From an uncultured Granulosicoccaceae bacterium (lineage in GTDB: Bacteria > Pseudomonadota > Gammaproteobacteria > Granulosicoccales > Granulosicoccaceae): 53,957 nt of DNA. Positions 53,739 to 53,957 of this stretch are shown here, one piece after another (positions within the stretch are counted from its first letter, which is position 1; each line of letters starts with the position of its first letter). The notes under the pieces are model-generated. The model had not been told where the DNA came from, ran no database searches, and saw nothing but the letters and a program-made list of their open reading frames with translations. Position numbers and translations under genes: made by a program. The stretch is from contig CALGNZ010000077.1 of assembly GCA_937957915.1 (NCBI GenBank), positions 1 through 53,957 on the forward strand, written 5' to 3'.

Positions 53739-53957
53739 TCAGGAATCCTTGCTCGATACCGTTACGCTGGTTTCCTTCGAAAATCGATTTTCTTTGCTGT
53801 CTATCACTTCGGCAATCAGCTTTGCTTCTTTGTCCTGCGGTCTCAGGTAGAACTCAAAGGTAGGGTTTTCGCTGATACTTATTCCCATGTCGGCTGAAAA
53901 AATAAGCTCGTCGTCGAGTTTTACATTGACTGTACGTACATAGTGAGCTGGCATATA
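53739..53957 (-). CDS. SoxZ-like domain protein (partial, C-terminal part)
   Basis: The last 72 residues of a protein that enters from beyond the window edge. The segment PAHYVRTVNVKLDDELIFSA followed by ISISENPTFEF matches the SoxZ fold, as found in SoxZ and in the fused SoxYZ-like carriers near quinoprotein dehydrogenases. SoxZ forms the SoxYZ complex that carries sulfur intermediates in periplasmic thiosulfate oxidation. Only the C-terminal part is visible, so SoxZ and fused SoxYZ cannot be told apart. It ends in VSSKDS. Confidence 0.7.
   Translation of the reverse strand, partial: YMPAHYVRTVNVKLDDELIFSADMGISISENPTFEFYLRPQDKEAKLIAEVIDSKENRFSKETSVTVSSKDS

Overview
The window looks like chromosome of a marine, free-living or macroalga-associated proteobacterium, most likely a gammaproteobacterium. 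DUF2058 (YaiL-type) and DUF445 genes, an E. coli-like MntR and a pseudomonad-style mannitol locus point that way. The rhamnose locus, by contrast, has the gene order known from Rhizobium. A Granulosicoccus-like lineage is my guess, at low confidence. I saw no rRNA, tRNA, CRISPR array, phage or complete insertion sequence.

Layout. (1) 1-7023: a minus-strand operon, tctC-tctB-tctA, then a thiamine-diphosphate enzyme and an FAD-linked oxidase cut by the window edge, with a divergent LysR regulator. It probably imports and oxidises or cleaves an organic acid. (2) 7335-11163: a membrane protein with pentapeptide-like repeats, a 49-residue secreted protein, a DUF1127 protein divergent from a GcvA-like LysR regulator, and an O-methyltransferase. 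(3) 11454-19690: a class III aminotransferase and two DMGDH/sarcosine-dehydrogenase-like flavoprotein-GcvT fusions in one operon, divergent from a non-pyrrolysine MttB-family methyltransferase. This is a probable module for methylated amines whose substrate I cannot name. (4) 19816-22883: DUF1801 protein, cytoplasmic sulfatase-like hydrolase and sulfotransferase-like protein. (5) 22949-32234: an L-rhamnose locus, rhaR-S-T-P-Q divergent from rhaD-rhaI. The mutarotase and kinase genes (rhaU, rhaK) expected after rhaQ are absent, and a 159-bp element with terminal inverted repeats sits exactly at the rhaQ stop codon. (6) 32487-36745: mntR divergent from a SitABCD-type manganese/iron ABC transporter. 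(7) 36792-38118: two housekeeping-like genes (DUF2058, DUF445). (8) 38779-43346: two lipoproteins and a secreted clan-A glycoside hydrolase, probably for polysaccharide use. (9) 43927-46521: a two-PAS chemoreceptor. (10) 46819-53483: a mannitol ABC-transport and dehydrogenase operon with an embedded AraC regulator. (11) 53739-53957: the C-terminal part of a SoxZ-like protein.

Taken together the region is a catabolic and transport island suited to algal exudates: mannitol, rhamnose, sulfated compounds, methylated amines and organic acids. Notable regulatory sequence includes a LysR box, operator-like inverted repeats in the rha, mntR/sit and glycosidase promoters, and stable hairpins just after both sugar-binding-protein genes.
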